Positions 28,883 to 36,475 of a stretch of 64,000 nt of DNA are shown here, piece after piece (position 1 is the first letter of the stretch; each line of letters opens with the position of its first letter). A model generated the notes under the pieces. That model was not told the DNA's origin and made no database searches. It saw only the letters and a list, made by a program, of their open reading frames with translations. Both the position numbers and the translations under genes were made by a program. Source of the stretch: Halovivax ruber XH-70 (GTDB lineage: Archaea > Halobacteriota > Halobacteria > Halobacteriales > Natrialbaceae); contig NC_019964.1 of NCBI RefSeq assembly GCF_000328525.1, positions 2,046,001 to 2,110,000 of the forward strand, given 5' to 3'.

Positions 28883-29851
28883 CTAGAGCGCTTCTTCCGG
28901 TTCCGCGCGTTCGCGGATCACGGCCCGAAGCTCGTCGGCGTCGTCCATCGCCTCGAGTTCGTCGCGCTCGACGAGTGCGGTCCCGTCGACGGACTCCCGG
29001 GAGGCGTCGTCGACGACGTAGACCGAGCGCGTCCGGGCGACGTGGCCGATCGAGGACATGATCTTGGCCCGCTTCTTCGCGGCCTTCGTAAAGGTCGAGT
29101 GGCCAGTCAGCACGGGTTCTTCGTTCCGGTCTTCCTCGGTACTGACGGCCTTGAACGGGGAGCGGGTCGTCGGGTGAACGGTGAACCCGGTTCGAACGAG
29201 CGTCGCGACCAGATCGGCATCGTTCGGATCGGCTTCCGGATCGTCAGGCGTCGGCTCGGAGTCGTGGACGTCGTCATCGTCGTCGAGGACGTCGACCGGG
29301 TGGGTCAGATCGCCATCGAAGAGTTCTTCGAGCGCCATCGCAACCTCGACCGAGGCGTTCATCCCGTCTTCGTACTTCGAGACCGTCCGGCGCGAGACGC
29401 CGAGTTCCGACGCGAGCCGTCCGAGACTCCAGTCGCGTCGCTTACGTTCGTCCGCGAGCAGGTCGCCGTCGATGTTGACGTACAGGCCGCCGGGCGCCGC
29501 GTAGATCAGCGGCGGGACCCCCTCGATGAAGAGGTTGTAGGCCGTATCCGGGCTGAAGACCGGAACGCCGTGGCGGAAGTAGACGACGTCCGGTTTGAGA
29601 TCCTCGTCGCGGCTGCGAAGCCCGATGACGAACGGCGTCGCGCCGAGGTGGGCACCGAGACGCCGCATCTCGAGTCCGGTTGCCTCGTTGAACGCGTCGA
29701 TGTTCCCGAGGATCTTGACGAGGATGAGGTCGTTTCCACGGCGTGCTGCGACGTCGAAACTCTTCGGTCGGATCGCACACCGGTCACTCACCACGAACCC
29801 AGCGTCCGAGAGCATCGCAGTGACGTTTCCGACCAGTGCAGACCGAGACAT
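28883..29851 (-). CDS. Conserved archaeal HTH regulator (XRE-type helix-turn-helix with nuclease-like N-terminal domain)
   Basis: The 322-residue protein belongs to a conserved archaeal family of putative HTH regulators. The N-terminal part (residues 1-125) is an alpha/beta domain with [20 protein letters not shown], resembling a degenerate PD-(D/E)XK fold. The Cro/XRE helix-turn-helix follows at about 135-185: [22 protein letters not shown]. Next come an acidic linker and a C-terminal alpha/beta domain. A TATA box at 29870-29880 predicts a leaderless transcript. It diverges from tiaS. Its regulon is unknown. Confidence 0.85.
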   Translation of the reverse strand: MSRSALVGNVTAMLSDAGFVVSDRCAIRPKSFDVAARRGNDLILVKILGNIDAFNEATGLEMRRLGAHLGATPFVIGLRSRDEDLKPDVVYFRHGVPVFSPDTAYNLFIEGVPPLIYAAPGGLYVNIDGDLLADERKRRDWSLGRLASELGVSRRTVSKYEDGMNASVEVAMALEELFDGDLTHPVDVLDDDDDVHDSEPTPDDPEADPNDADLVATLVRTGFTVHPTTRSPFKAVSTEEDRNEEPVLTGHSTFTKAAKKRAKIMSSIGHVARTRSVYVVDDASRESVDGTALVERDELEAMDDADELRAVIRERAEPEEAL

Positions 29852-29869
29852 GGTGTGATCTAGCTATTC

Positions 29870-29880
29870 ACCACATATAT
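29870..29880 (-). promoter_or_regulatory. TATA box of the HTH regulator gene
   Basis: Read on the minus strand, ATATATGTGG lies about 20-30 bp before the ATG at 29849-29851, so transcription would begin at the start codon or only a few bases before it. Confidence 0.6.
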
Positions 29881-30033
29881 GCTTTTCCCGTACGGCACCG
29901 ACCCGGCTTGCGTTTTCTGACCGAGACCGCGGGCTCGGTTTAACTAATCGAAGATATCGCCGGATAGGTTTGTAGAAAGTGACCCGAAGAGCGGGTCGCC
30001 TGCTCGCCGATGTTCGAGAGGGATCTGGGTGTT

Positions 30034-30058
30034 CACACACACACACACACACACACAC
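30034..30058. repeat. (CA)12 dinucleotide tract upstream of tiaS
   Basis: Twenty-five bases of perfect CA alternation lie 45 bp before the tiaS start. Read in the tiaS frame the tract would encode a His-Thr repeat, which argues against the longer upstream start. It is similar to the tract between the exporter and tetR genes. Confidence 0.9.
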
Positions 30059-30102
30059 TCGCAGTCCGAAACGCGTACCAGCCCACGCACCAAGGGATGT
30101 AT

Positions 30103-31449
30103 ATGACGATCGTCGGGCTGGACGACACCGACTCCCGCGAACGAGGGATGTGTACCACCTACGTCGCCAGCCGGATCGCGTCGCAATTGCGCCAGCACGG
30201 CACCGTCGACCGACTCCTGCTGATTCGGCTCAACCCCGCCGTCGAGTACAAAACGCGGGGCAACGCAGCGATCGCGATTCACACCGACGTCGATCCCGAG
30301 GCGGCGCTCCGAATCGCCGAAGACCGGCTCGACGAGTTGGCGATCACCGCCGACGACCGAACGAATCCCGGGCTCGTCGTCACCGAATCGACAGCCTCGG
30401 ACACCCACGAGAGTGTGAACGACACGGTGGCGACGTTTTCACGACGGGCAATTCACGAACAGCTCTCGATCGACGACGCCAAGACGGTCCTCGACGAGAC
30501 AGGCTACCGACACCGCAGCTGGGGGAACGGCCGTGGCCGCATCGGTGCACTCGCGGCCGTCGGTGCCTGGCGCGCGTTCGACGAGTGGACCGTCGAACAC
30601 ATCACCTACCGAGAGCCGACGCGATGGGGAACGCCACGGGAGGTGGACCCGGAATCGCTTCGTACCGCTGCACAACGGGCGTACCCGACCGTCTGGGACA
30701 CGATCGACCGGGGGACCGGCGAGCTCGTCTGCGTGCCCCGGACGCCGGGGCCGGTACTGGCCGGCATTCGGGGCGACCAGGCAGCCGCCGTCGACGACGT
30801 CGTCGCGAGTCTCGAGGGCGAACCGATCGCGAGCAGCGAGCGATTCCTGACCAATCAGGGAACCGATGCCCACCTTCAGCCCGGCCGCCTCGGAACGCTA
30901 GAGAACGGGCACGCCTACACCGTCGATGGGATCGTGACGAGTGAGCCCGAAACACGACGTGGCGGACACGTCTTCGTCACCATCGCCGCCGGCTGGGGTG
31001 ACCAACCGCCGGCCGACACGACCGACGGACACACCACAGCCCCGGACGGGCACGATCCTCCCGAGCACGAACGAACCTGCGTCGCGTTCGAACCGACGAA
31101 ACGATTCCGCGACCACGTCCGAGCGCTCCGCCCGGGAGACTGCGTGACCGTCTGCGGCGAAGTCGCGCGCGGAACGCTCAAACTCGAGAAGTTCGCCGTC
31201 CGGGACCTCCGCAGGGAGCAATCGGTCACGCCTGCCTGCCCGTCGTGCGACCGGACCATGAAGAGCGCCGGGAGCGATCAGGGGTACCGCTGTCGGGACT
31301 GTGGAACGTCGACCTCGACCCGCGACCGGGTCTCGATCGACCGGAACCTCGAAGTGGGCTGGTACGAGGTGCCGCCACGGGCGCGCCGTCACATCGCGAA
31401 GCCGCTGATCCGTGGTGGCTTCGACGCGCCCACACATCCCGAGCGCTGA
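30103..31449 (+). CDS. tiaS: tRNA(Ile2) 2-agmatinylcytidine synthetase TiaS
   Basis: The 448-residue protein matches archaeal TiaS in full. The N-terminal domain has GLDDTDSRERGMCTTYVA, with the Asp triad that binds ATP/Mg. The ferredoxin-like domain includes AVEYKTRGNAAIAI. The C-terminal part has an OB-fold and a zinc ribbon (CPSCDRTMKSAG and CRDCGTSTS). The enzyme attaches agmatine to C34 of tRNA-Ile(CAU) so that it reads AUA, an essential archaeal modification. I start at the ATG at 30103, with 30097 as an alternative; a frame running back through the CA tract is rejected. It is divergent from the HTH regulator gene. Confidence 0.95.
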   Translation: MTIVGLDDTDSRERGMCTTYVASRIASQLRQHGTVDRLLLIRLNPAVEYKTRGNAAIAIHTDVDPEAALRIAEDRLDELAITADDRTNPGLVVTESTASDTHESVNDTVATFSRRAIHEQLSIDDAKTVLDETGYRHRSWGNGRGRIGALAAVGAWRAFDEWTVEHITYREPTRWGTPREVDPESLRTAAQRAYPTVWDTIDRGTGELVCVPRTPGPVLAGIRGDQAAAVDDVVASLEGEPIASSERFLTNQGTDAHLQPGRLGTLENGHAYTVDGIVTSEPETRRGGHVFVTIAAGWGDQPPADTTDGHTTAPDGHDPPEHERTCVAFEPTKRFRDHVRALRPGDCVTVCGEVARGTLKLEKFAVRDLRREQSVTPACPSCDRTMKSAGSDQGYRCRDCGTSTSTRDRVSIDRNLEVGWYEVPPRARRHIAKPLIRGGFDAPTHPER

Positions 31450-31460
31450 CCGAGACAGCG

Positions 31461-31757
31461 TCAGGTCTCGATCCGGGTGAGTAACGACACCTCGTCCCAC
31501 CTGACCCCTTTGCCAGTCGGTCCCTCGCCGTCGAGTTCCAGATAGCCGGGTTCGAAGCCAGTGACCTCGCCTTCGACTGTGGGCGATTCGGAGACGCTGT
31601 GGCCCATCGTGTCGGCCGTGTGCACCTCGACGAGCACACCTTCGTCGACGAAGTCACGAACGAGTGACGCCGCAGTCGGTTCGTCGGCGTCGGGCGGAAT
31701 TTCGAGTTCGGTCACGCGCTCCGGTACGCGGTGTGAGATGAAAATGGAACAGGGCAC
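31461..31757 (-). CDS. Conserved haloarchaeal hypothetical protein
   Basis: This acidic soluble protein has up to 98 residues and a compact beta-rich appearance (EGVLVEVHTADTMGHS, then VEGEVTGFEPGYLELDGE). No Cys, TM helix or known motif is present. The ATG at 31757 gives 98 residues. A GTG at 31715 (VTELEIPPDADEP) gives 84 and is perhaps likelier, because the first 14 residues are unlike the rest. It ends 12 bp from the convergent tiaS stop. Function unknown. Confidence 0.7.
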   Translation of the reverse strand: MPCSIFISHRVPERVTELEIPPDADEPTAASLVRDFVDEGVLVEVHTADTMGHSVSESPTVEGEVTGFEPGYLELDGEGPTGKGVRWDEVSLLTRIET

Positions 31758-31794
31758 CGGTCAGTGTGCGTAATTGTCACCACAATACCTGCAG

Positions 31795-31947
31795 TCAGTC
31801 CCCACGGAACTCGTCGGGAACCTCCTCGACACAGCCGGCTTGCATAACTGATCGAATGTGGTAGTCCTTCTCGGCCGGGTCGTCGGCCGCCAGCGCCAGT
31901 TCGAGGTGTGTCCGACACGATTCGGAGAGTTGACTGAGCCGTCGCAT
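31795..31947 (-). CDS. Small conserved-looking protein, 50 residues
   Basis: A short frame from the ATG at 31945-31947 to the TGA at 31795-31797 encodes MRRLSQLSESCRTHLELALA, then AADDPAEKDYHIRSVMQAGC, then an acidic end (EEVPDEFRGD). Codon choice is haloarchaeal (third-position GC, Asp/Glu-rich) and the product reads as a two-helix protein. It sits on the same strand as the downstream hypothetical gene. Function unknown; the main doubt is its small size. Confidence 0.6.
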   Translation of the reverse strand: MRRLSQLSESCRTHLELALAADDPAEKDYHIRSVMQAGCVEEVPDEFRGD

Positions 31948-32337
31948 TGTGACACACGAGAACACCTTGGTCGATTACAAAACCGTTTCTACGATTCACC
32001 GGCTGGCCCGGTGGTAATGTCGCATTTCCCCCGCGTTTCAGCCATCAATCTCGGCTCACTGTAGCGACGGCTGAGACTCGATCGGCGTCGGAGTACACAG
32101 GCGAGGGTCGGCCAGCGTTCGTCGAGCCCCCTATCGGCACCGACAGCGCCGTCCCCTCGCCGTTTTTCAGTGTGTTCGACCGCGTGTTAGGCTTACTGGC
32201 CCACAGGAAGTCTGGACCGCCGCAACGGACCGATTTCAGTCGCCAGTAGCAACTGCTTACCCAGGGGTCCGAGAAGTGGATTTTCGGCCGGTAGCGGGTG
32301 CTTAGAGAGCAGAGATGACTGCTTTCAGAAGTTCGAG
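31948..32337. other. Intergenic region left of the provirus
   Basis: About 390 bp without a supportable gene. It is the original chromosomal sequence downstream of the tRNA-Pro 3' end before integration. Its last part (32271-32304) is 85% identical to sequence just inside the other provirus end. Confidence 0.5.
32271..32304 (+). repeat. Extended direct repeat outside attL (partner at 50752-50785)
   Basis: The 34 bases around TGGATTTTCGGCCGGTAG match 29 of 34 positions of 50752-50785. Both copies lie 67-68 bp before their copy of the 13-bp core. The repeat could be an integrase arm site, captured flanking DNA, or the trace of an earlier insertion. Confidence 0.75.
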
Positions 32338-32350
32338 TGGGACCGCCGAG
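32338..32350 (+). other. attL core, 13 bp
   Basis: TGGGACCGCCGAG is identical to 50820-50832, which is the 3' end of tRNA-Pro (complement) plus one flanking base. It marks the left limit of the integrated element, 54 bp beyond the integrase stop codon. Confidence 0.85.
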
Positions 32351-32403
32351 CGCGACAATCCGGTTTTTGGACGTACTGGTCCGTCTACTGCTGGATTTGG
32401 AAA

Positions 32404-33492
32404 TCATGTATCAGCCTCCTTGTTGAGGAATGACCGCCGAGACTGCATTCGGCGGATCGGGTCGGGGTGGTCATAGTGCGCCCTGATGACCTCAGGGGTG
32501 GCGTTCACTCGTTCGGCGACGACCTCCGGCGGCCATCCCTCGTCGCGCATATGGGTGATCGCGCCGGTTCGGATTGGATGGGGAGATCGTGAACTTGGGC
32601 AGCGCGCTTCGTGTCCGTGTTTCAGCGCCTCGCAGTTCTCCTCGTCGCGGTTGTGCGGGCACGTCCCGTAGCGACAGGGCTGAGTCAGGATATAGATGTC
32701 TCGCCTAATGCTCGACTTCGAAACGCGGGCGTTGTCGCCCTTCTCGGTCGTGAATAACGGCCGTCGGTCGCCGTCCGACCGCTTCGCCCGTTTGACCTGG
32801 ATGTAGCTTTTGATCAGGCTGGCAACGTCGTCAGACAGCGCGACGGGGCGCTCTCCCTGTTTCTTGTTCTTCAGCGGCGTGTCGGTCTCGGGCCGGTGGC
32901 GGAAGTACAGGAACGGGAGATCGACCTCTTCGAGCGCTTCGTGATCGATGTCGTCCTGGTGGCGTAGACGATCGAGGTCCGACGGCTCGAAGAAACAGTC
33001 TTCGAGATCGAGCGCGCGAAGCCCACCCAGCCGGCACCCGCAGTGCCAAGCAATCGCGAAGATAGCGTGGCGGCGTGATGCCCGGTCGTACAGTTCGAGG
33101 TCTTCGAGGATCTGCTCGGCTCGTTCAGCGCGAACGAGCTCGTCGTTGACTCGCTCCGCTAACTCGACTGTCGGAACCTCGACCTTCTCGTACAGGCCTT
33201 CGGGGACGGCTTCGAGTCGGTCGCAGAACTCGAGGAAGAGCTTCAGCGTTCCGAGCTGAGTCTTCAGTGTCGCCGGGCTGAGCCCTTCGCTCCGGCGCTC
33301 CGAATCGTACCGAAACACGTCACGACTCGTCAGGTCGTTCAGATTGTCGATTTCCTCCTCATCGCACCACTCGACAAACGATTGCATCCGGTAGCGGTAG
33401 CTCTCGATCGTCGCCTCGGATCGAGTAGACTGCAGCCGTTCAAGCCATAGTTCGAGCGCTTCGAGAGGGCTGAGTGGTTCGAGCTCGCTCAC
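32404..33492 (-). CDS. int: Tyrosine recombinase / integrase (SNJ2-type)
   Basis: The 362-residue protein has a SAM-like core-binding N-terminus (ALELWLERLQSTRSEATIES, residues 10-90) and a tyrosine-recombinase catalytic domain. The first Arg is in CGCRLGGLRALDLED, HxxR is HPIRTG, and the nucleophile Tyr is in IRAHYDHPD near the C-terminus. A Cys-rich insertion (CRYGTCPHNRDEENC) may bind zinc. It catalyses integration and excision at the tRNA-Pro core. The GTG at 33492 is preceded by GGAGGT at the right spacing and overlaps the previous stop (GTGA). A longer upstream reading is the complement of the small-gene coding sequence and is rejected. Confidence 0.93.
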   Translation of the reverse strand: MSELEPLSPLEALELWLERLQSTRSEATIESYRYRMQSFVEWCDEEEIDNLNDLTSRDVFRYDSERRSEGLSPATLKTQLGTLKLFLEFCDRLEAVPEGLYEKVEVPTVELAERVNDELVRAERAEQILEDLELYDRASRRHAIFAIAWHCGCRLGGLRALDLEDCFFEPSDLDRLRHQDDIDHEALEEVDLPFLYFRHRPETDTPLKNKKQGERPVALSDDVASLIKSYIQVKRAKRSDGDRRPLFTTEKGDNARVSKSSIRRDIYILTQPCRYGTCPHNRDEENCEALKHGHEARCPSSRSPHPIRTGAITHMRDEGWPPEVVAERVNATPEVIRAHYDHPDPIRRMQSRRSFLNKEADT

Positions 33493-33659
33493 TGTCTTAC
33501 CTCCTGTCCGGCGCGATCGCGGCGCTTGGCTTCGCGATAGGCGTGTTCGATCTCCCGCGCGCAACTGGCGCAGACGTAGCCCTCGGGAGTGATCTCCTCG
33601 GCCGTCCCGTCGCAGCGCGGCGTGTCGCACTGGCCGGGTTCAACGGGTTGGACGCTCAT
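33489..33659 (-). CDS. Small zinc-binding protein cotranscribed with the integrase
   Basis: The 56-residue product (MSVQPVEPGQCDTPRCDGTA at the N-terminus) has Cys-x4-Cys then Cys-x2-Cys (VCASCARE), a treble-clef or zinc-ribbon pattern, followed by a basic helix. Its ATG overlaps the stop of the preceding micro-ORF (ATGA) and its stop overlaps the integrase GTG (GTGA). Its 3' end contains the integrase ribosome site. In SNJ2 small genes cotranscribed with the integrase regulate recombination direction, so a recombination-directionality role is plausible here by position. Confidence 0.8.
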   Translation of the reverse strand: MSVQPVEPGQCDTPRCDGTAEEITPEGYVCASCAREIEHAYREAKRRDRAGQEVRQ

Positions 33660-33733
33660 GCGGCCACCTCGGGAGTGTCTGAAAACTGGCTGTTAGCGAT
33701 ACGCTGAAGGGTCGTGCGAATGTTTGCCTGCAT
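33656..33733 (-). CDS. Micro-ORF, 25 residues, first gene of the integrase operon
   Basis: The product MQANIRTTLQRIANSQFSDT plus five residues is a single amphipathic helix. The ATG at 33731-33733 has AGGTGAG a few bases upstream. The stop overlaps the next ATG (ATGA), and the 3' end supplies the next ribosome site (GAGGTGG). The frame stays open back to an ATG at 33925 (89 residues), but that extension has atypical composition. An imperfect hairpin (33734-33752) covers the ribosome site. It could be a leader peptide or a tiny accessory protein. Confidence 0.5.
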   Translation of the reverse strand: MQANIRTTLQRIANSQFSDTPEVAA

Positions 33734-33925
33734 GGTCTCACCTTGTGGGACCACGGACGGAACCGGGCGCACATCATGTCCAGGTGCGCGCGCCCGGTGG
33801 GCGTCCGTTGGTCGAGTAGACTGTTGCTGACCGGGCCCCATAAGCAAGAGAGCCCACTTTCCGGAATTTCCGATACACCACTGCCGAATGGGACTTTCAT
33901 ATCCCGCCGCGCCTGATTCTGACAT

Positions 33926-33974
33926 GGTTCTCTCACACCAGAGAACCGCTCAGACCCGCGCCACAACGCGGGTC
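33926..33974. repeat. Two tandem perfect stem-loops upstream of the integrase operon
   Basis: Stem-loop 1: GGTTCTCT (33926-33933), loop CACACC, AGAGAACC to 33947. Five bases later comes stem-loop 2: GACCCGCG (33953-33960), loop CCACAA, CGCGGGTC to 33974. Both have 8-bp perfect arms and 6-base loops. They could be protein-binding inverted repeats or RNA leader structures controlling the integrase operon. Confidence 0.8.
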
Positions 33975-34057
33975 GTCACTTTTCTTCAACTCATCGGTCG
34001 GCCCAAGCCCAAGCGGAACTCTGTCACCGTGGCCAAATATTCACAACATCTTAAATC

Positions 34058-34077
34058 TGTGCAATAGAATATGCACA
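34058..34077. promoter_or_regulatory. Palindromic operator candidate in the integrase-repressor intergenic region
   Basis: TGTGCA and TGCACA are spaced by 8 A/T-rich bases, just right of a TTAAAT element. The identical 10-mer TCACAACATC flanks the site at 34041 and 34101. The position between divergent integrase and repressor genes fits a lysogeny-control operator for the wHTH protein. Confidence 0.55.
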
Positions 34078-34146
34078 AGAAGGACATAACATGCGATCTG
34101 TCACAACATCGGAGAGTCTAAGAAAGGTACCGGGGAAAACGGGGTT

Positions 34147-34443
34147 ATGCGCCCCAGGGTACCGTGGATGAACGAAGTAGACGACGCTATCCTTGAATTT
34201 CTCGATGAAGCTGATGTCGACGATCAACCGATTGCACTGAAGCCTGGGGCCGTTCACTACAACCTCGTTGAGGAGTTCGAAATGGTCGACAAGAGTCTAA
34301 GTACGTTCTCCCGGAAAATGGCGCGCTTGGCAAAGAACGGGTACCTCGAAAAGACCGAGGAGGGAAAGGGATCTCCGTACAAGATCACTGACAAAGGCCG
34401 CGCATATCTCGCGGGCGAGCTCGACGCCGACAATATCGAATAG
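34147..34443 (+). CDS. PhiH1-repressor-like winged-helix protein
   Basis: The 98-residue protein opens MRPRVPWMNEVDDAILEFLD, the characteristic start of haloarchaeal PhiH1-like repressors. A winged helix follows: YNLVEEFEMVDKSLSTFSRK (recognition region), then LAKNGYLEKTEEGKGSPYKI (wing). It is divergent from the integrase operon and is the best candidate for the lysogeny repressor. Its stop (34443) directly abuts the stop of the convergent next gene with no intervening base. The ATG at 34147 lacks a strong ribosome site. Confidence 0.85.
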   Translation: MRPRVPWMNEVDDAILEFLDEADVDDQPIALKPGAVHYNLVEEFEMVDKSLSTFSRKMARLAKNGYLEKTEEGKGSPYKITDKGRAYLAGELDADNIE

Positions 34444-35229
34444 TCACTGCCCGATCGCGTCCGTCGCGTCCCGCGAGAGGATCACGTTCTTTTCGGAAAC
34501 CGAAACGGAAGCGCCCGCCACGTCTTCGATCAATCGGGCCAGATCTCGGAGGTACGCATCGGTTCGCTCCTCGCGGAACCGCACAATCCCGTTGTGGGGC
34601 TTTGTCGCGCGATTTTCCAGATAGCAAAGCACGAACGTCTCTCGAATCGCGTCTGGCGCGTCCTCCAGGTACCCGGGCAACTCAATTCGTTGCTGAGTCT
34701 TCGAACCTACAGGAGCGCCGAGACACGCAAGCACCCGGCCCAGAATCGTACCGTGTTCGGTCGGACGCACTTCATCTGCCCGGCCGTCACGATCGTCGAC
34801 GATCTCGTAGTCGACGCCGACCGCCTCGATCGCGTCGACGATGTGCAGCTGGCGTCGGTTCGGATCGAGCGCAAACGACGGCCGATAGTACTGCTCGGCA
34901 ATCGACCCACCTGAAAACACGTTCGAAACCATGGCGTTCAGTCCTTCGAACGTCGGACTCGTCGCATCGGTTTCGATCCAGTTCATCCGACGCGCAACGT
35001 CGATAGCATGGGCCGCATCGGGCTGTCCCCCGTCGAGCCAAGTACGGATACGGCTTCGCGGGAGTTCGAGCGCGCTCGCGATCGCAGACGAACCTTTGTT
35101 TGGGTGGCGCGATCGGTAGTCCATCACGTCCCAGTACTGTTGTACGATCGGCCAGACGTCATCGTAGTAGCCACCGTCGTAGGTGCGCGCGAGATCCTCG
35201 GCAGTCACGATCGCCTCGTCGGTCATCAT
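34444..35229 (-). CDS. Provirus protein with N-terminal HTH, unknown function
   Basis: In this 261-residue protein, residues 25-65 look like a helix-turn-helix (GSSAIASALELPRSRIRTWL). The middle contains QLHIVDAIEAVGVDYEIVDD. The C-terminal part (APDAIRETFVLCYLENRA, then VRFREERTDAYLRDLARLIE) has the alternating helix/strand look of a LAGLIDADG-like or WhiA-like domain. I cannot assign a catalytic motif. It may be a second regulator or a domesticated homing-endonuclease-like protein. It is convergent with the repressor gene, end to end. Confidence 0.65.
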   Translation of the reverse strand: MMTDEAIVTAEDLARTYDGGYYDDVWPIVQQYWDVMDYRSRHPNKGSSAIASALELPRSRIRTWLDGGQPDAAHAIDVARRMNWIETDATSPTFEGLNAMVSNVFSGGSIAEQYYRPSFALDPNRRQLHIVDAIEAVGVDYEIVDDRDGRADEVRPTEHGTILGRVLACLGAPVGSKTQQRIELPGYLEDAPDAIRETFVLCYLENRATKPHNGIVRFREERTDAYLRDLARLIEDVAGASVSVSEKNVILSRDATDAIGQ

Positions 35230-35519
35230 TCGACTCAGGGGCCGAGCCGTCCAAAACGGTTATGGGCGCTCACGCTCCGCCACAGATATGTCGATTTCAA
35301 GAGTTTCAGCGGCTTCAAGAGGTGCTTGGAACCGACCAGTGGACAGTTAGGACGCCTTGAAACTCACTCTGGCAAGTAGGTTTATTAGATAGCCGTTCCC
35401 CGTCTTGTTTGAATCCAGTCACAGAGAAAGCCGTGGACGGCGCCCGCTCCGCGATGGACGGACGCACGTAGGTCGATGCTGACGCGTTGGATACGCTTTC
35501 CCAACTGGAGGAGATCAAC

Positions 35520-35966
35520 ATGATGGACGGAAAAACAATTCGCGATAAATTGGTCGGATCGGACGATGAACGGGCTGTCTCGCCTGTTATCGGAGTAATC
35601 TTAATGGTCGCTATCACGGTCATTCTGGCGGCCGTCATCGCGACGCTCGTGATGGACTTCGGTGACAGTACAGAGAGCCCAATCAACGCTCAAACTACGT
35701 CGGATGTGAGTTCTAGCAACGATGAAGTGAAAATCACAATTCAGGAGACCGGAAGCGCTGAATACTTCATGCTCGGAGGCCAAGCCGGCGATCTCAGCAA
35801 CGTTTCCTTCTCTGATGGCAATGCGGACAAATTCGCCGAGAATCCCTCGACCGGGGATATAATCACTGTCACATTCGACGCTCCAGCTGATGAGAAAGAA
35901 GTGAATGTGATTGCTGTTGAAGGCCAGCAAGAGGAGACCGCTGGCTCGTTCACTGTCGGAAACTAA
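35520..35966 (+). CDS. Type IV pilin (archaeal DUF1628-type)
   Basis: The 148-residue protein has a short charged N-terminus, then RAVSPVIGVILMVAITVILA, the class III signal and hydrophobic helix of haloarchaeal pilins. The prepilin peptidase would cut before or near VSPVIG. An Asn/Asp/Thr-rich beta ectodomain follows (DEVKITIQETGSAEYFMLGG). A strong GGAGGAG ribosome site precedes the double ATG at 35520. It lies inside the provirus, 100 bp before the virion operon, and is more AT-rich than that operon, so it may be acquired cargo that alters the host surface, or a virion component. Confidence 0.85.
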   Translation: MMDGKTIRDKLVGSDDERAVSPVIGVILMVAITVILAAVIATLVMDFGDSTESPINAQTTSDVSSSNDEVKITIQETGSAEYFMLGGQAGDLSNVSFSDGNADKFAENPSTGDIITVTFDAPADEKEVNVIAVEGQQEETAGSFTVGN

Positions 35967-36069
35967 CTCGTCCGAGAATCGCTGAGTACCGGACCCATTT
36001 CTTCGCGCCTCTAACCGAATGTGAGGTATATGGCTCGCGTCAGGAAATCGGCCGCTTGGGTATCATCCC

Positions 36070-36471
36070 ATGGCACTGACGCAATCGAAAGGAGTTGACC
36101 TCACAGACGCACTGCTCGCACCGCTGTTCGTCGCGGCTTCCCTCGTGATGGGAGGGCTCGGGACGTTCAGCCTCGATCAACCGCTCTCGTTCTCGCTGTC
36201 GGACGTGCTCTATGCCGCGTCCGGCGTCGAGATTACCTACGCGTTCATCGCCTCGATCGTCGTCCTGGTGATCGCCTGGCTCACCAACGAAGCCAGGGAC
36301 ACGTCTGACTACAGCCAGGAGCAGCTGGCGATCATCGGCGCGATGGTCCTGCTGAACTTCGCGGCAGTCCTCGTTCCGCCGGTCGCAGCGGCGATGGACA
36401 CGTACTGGTACGCGGGCGGCCTGCTCGTCATGATCAACAGCGCCGGCTACTACCTCATCGCCTACTACTGA
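36070..36471 (+). CDS. VP3-like four-TM virion membrane protein
   Basis: The 133-residue protein has four predicted TM helices ([72 protein letters not shown]). Size, topology and position immediately before the spike module match the internal membrane protein VP3 of pleolipoviruses, which lines the inner face of the vesicle-like virion. It is the first gene of the rightward virion operon; the next ATG is 5 bp downstream. Assignment is by architecture. Confidence 0.7.
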   Translation: MALTQSKGVDLTDALLAPLFVAASLVMGGLGTFSLDQPLSFSLSDVLYAASGVEITYAFIASIVVLVIAWLTNEARDTSDYSQEQLAIIGAMVLLNFAAVLVPPVAAAMDTYWYAGGLLVMINSAGYYLIAYY

Positions 36472-36475
36472 GCCC

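Noticed and set aside
30010-30102. N-terminal extension of TiaS containing a His-Thr repeat
   Set aside because: The repeat is simply the translated CA tract; the TiaS family begins at MTIVGLDDTDS and no ribosome site supports the longer start.
33656-33925. 89-residue version of the first integrase-operon gene
   Set aside because: The 64-residue extension has non-haloarchaeal composition; the internal ATG at 33733 has its own ribosome site. Kept only as the 25-residue form.
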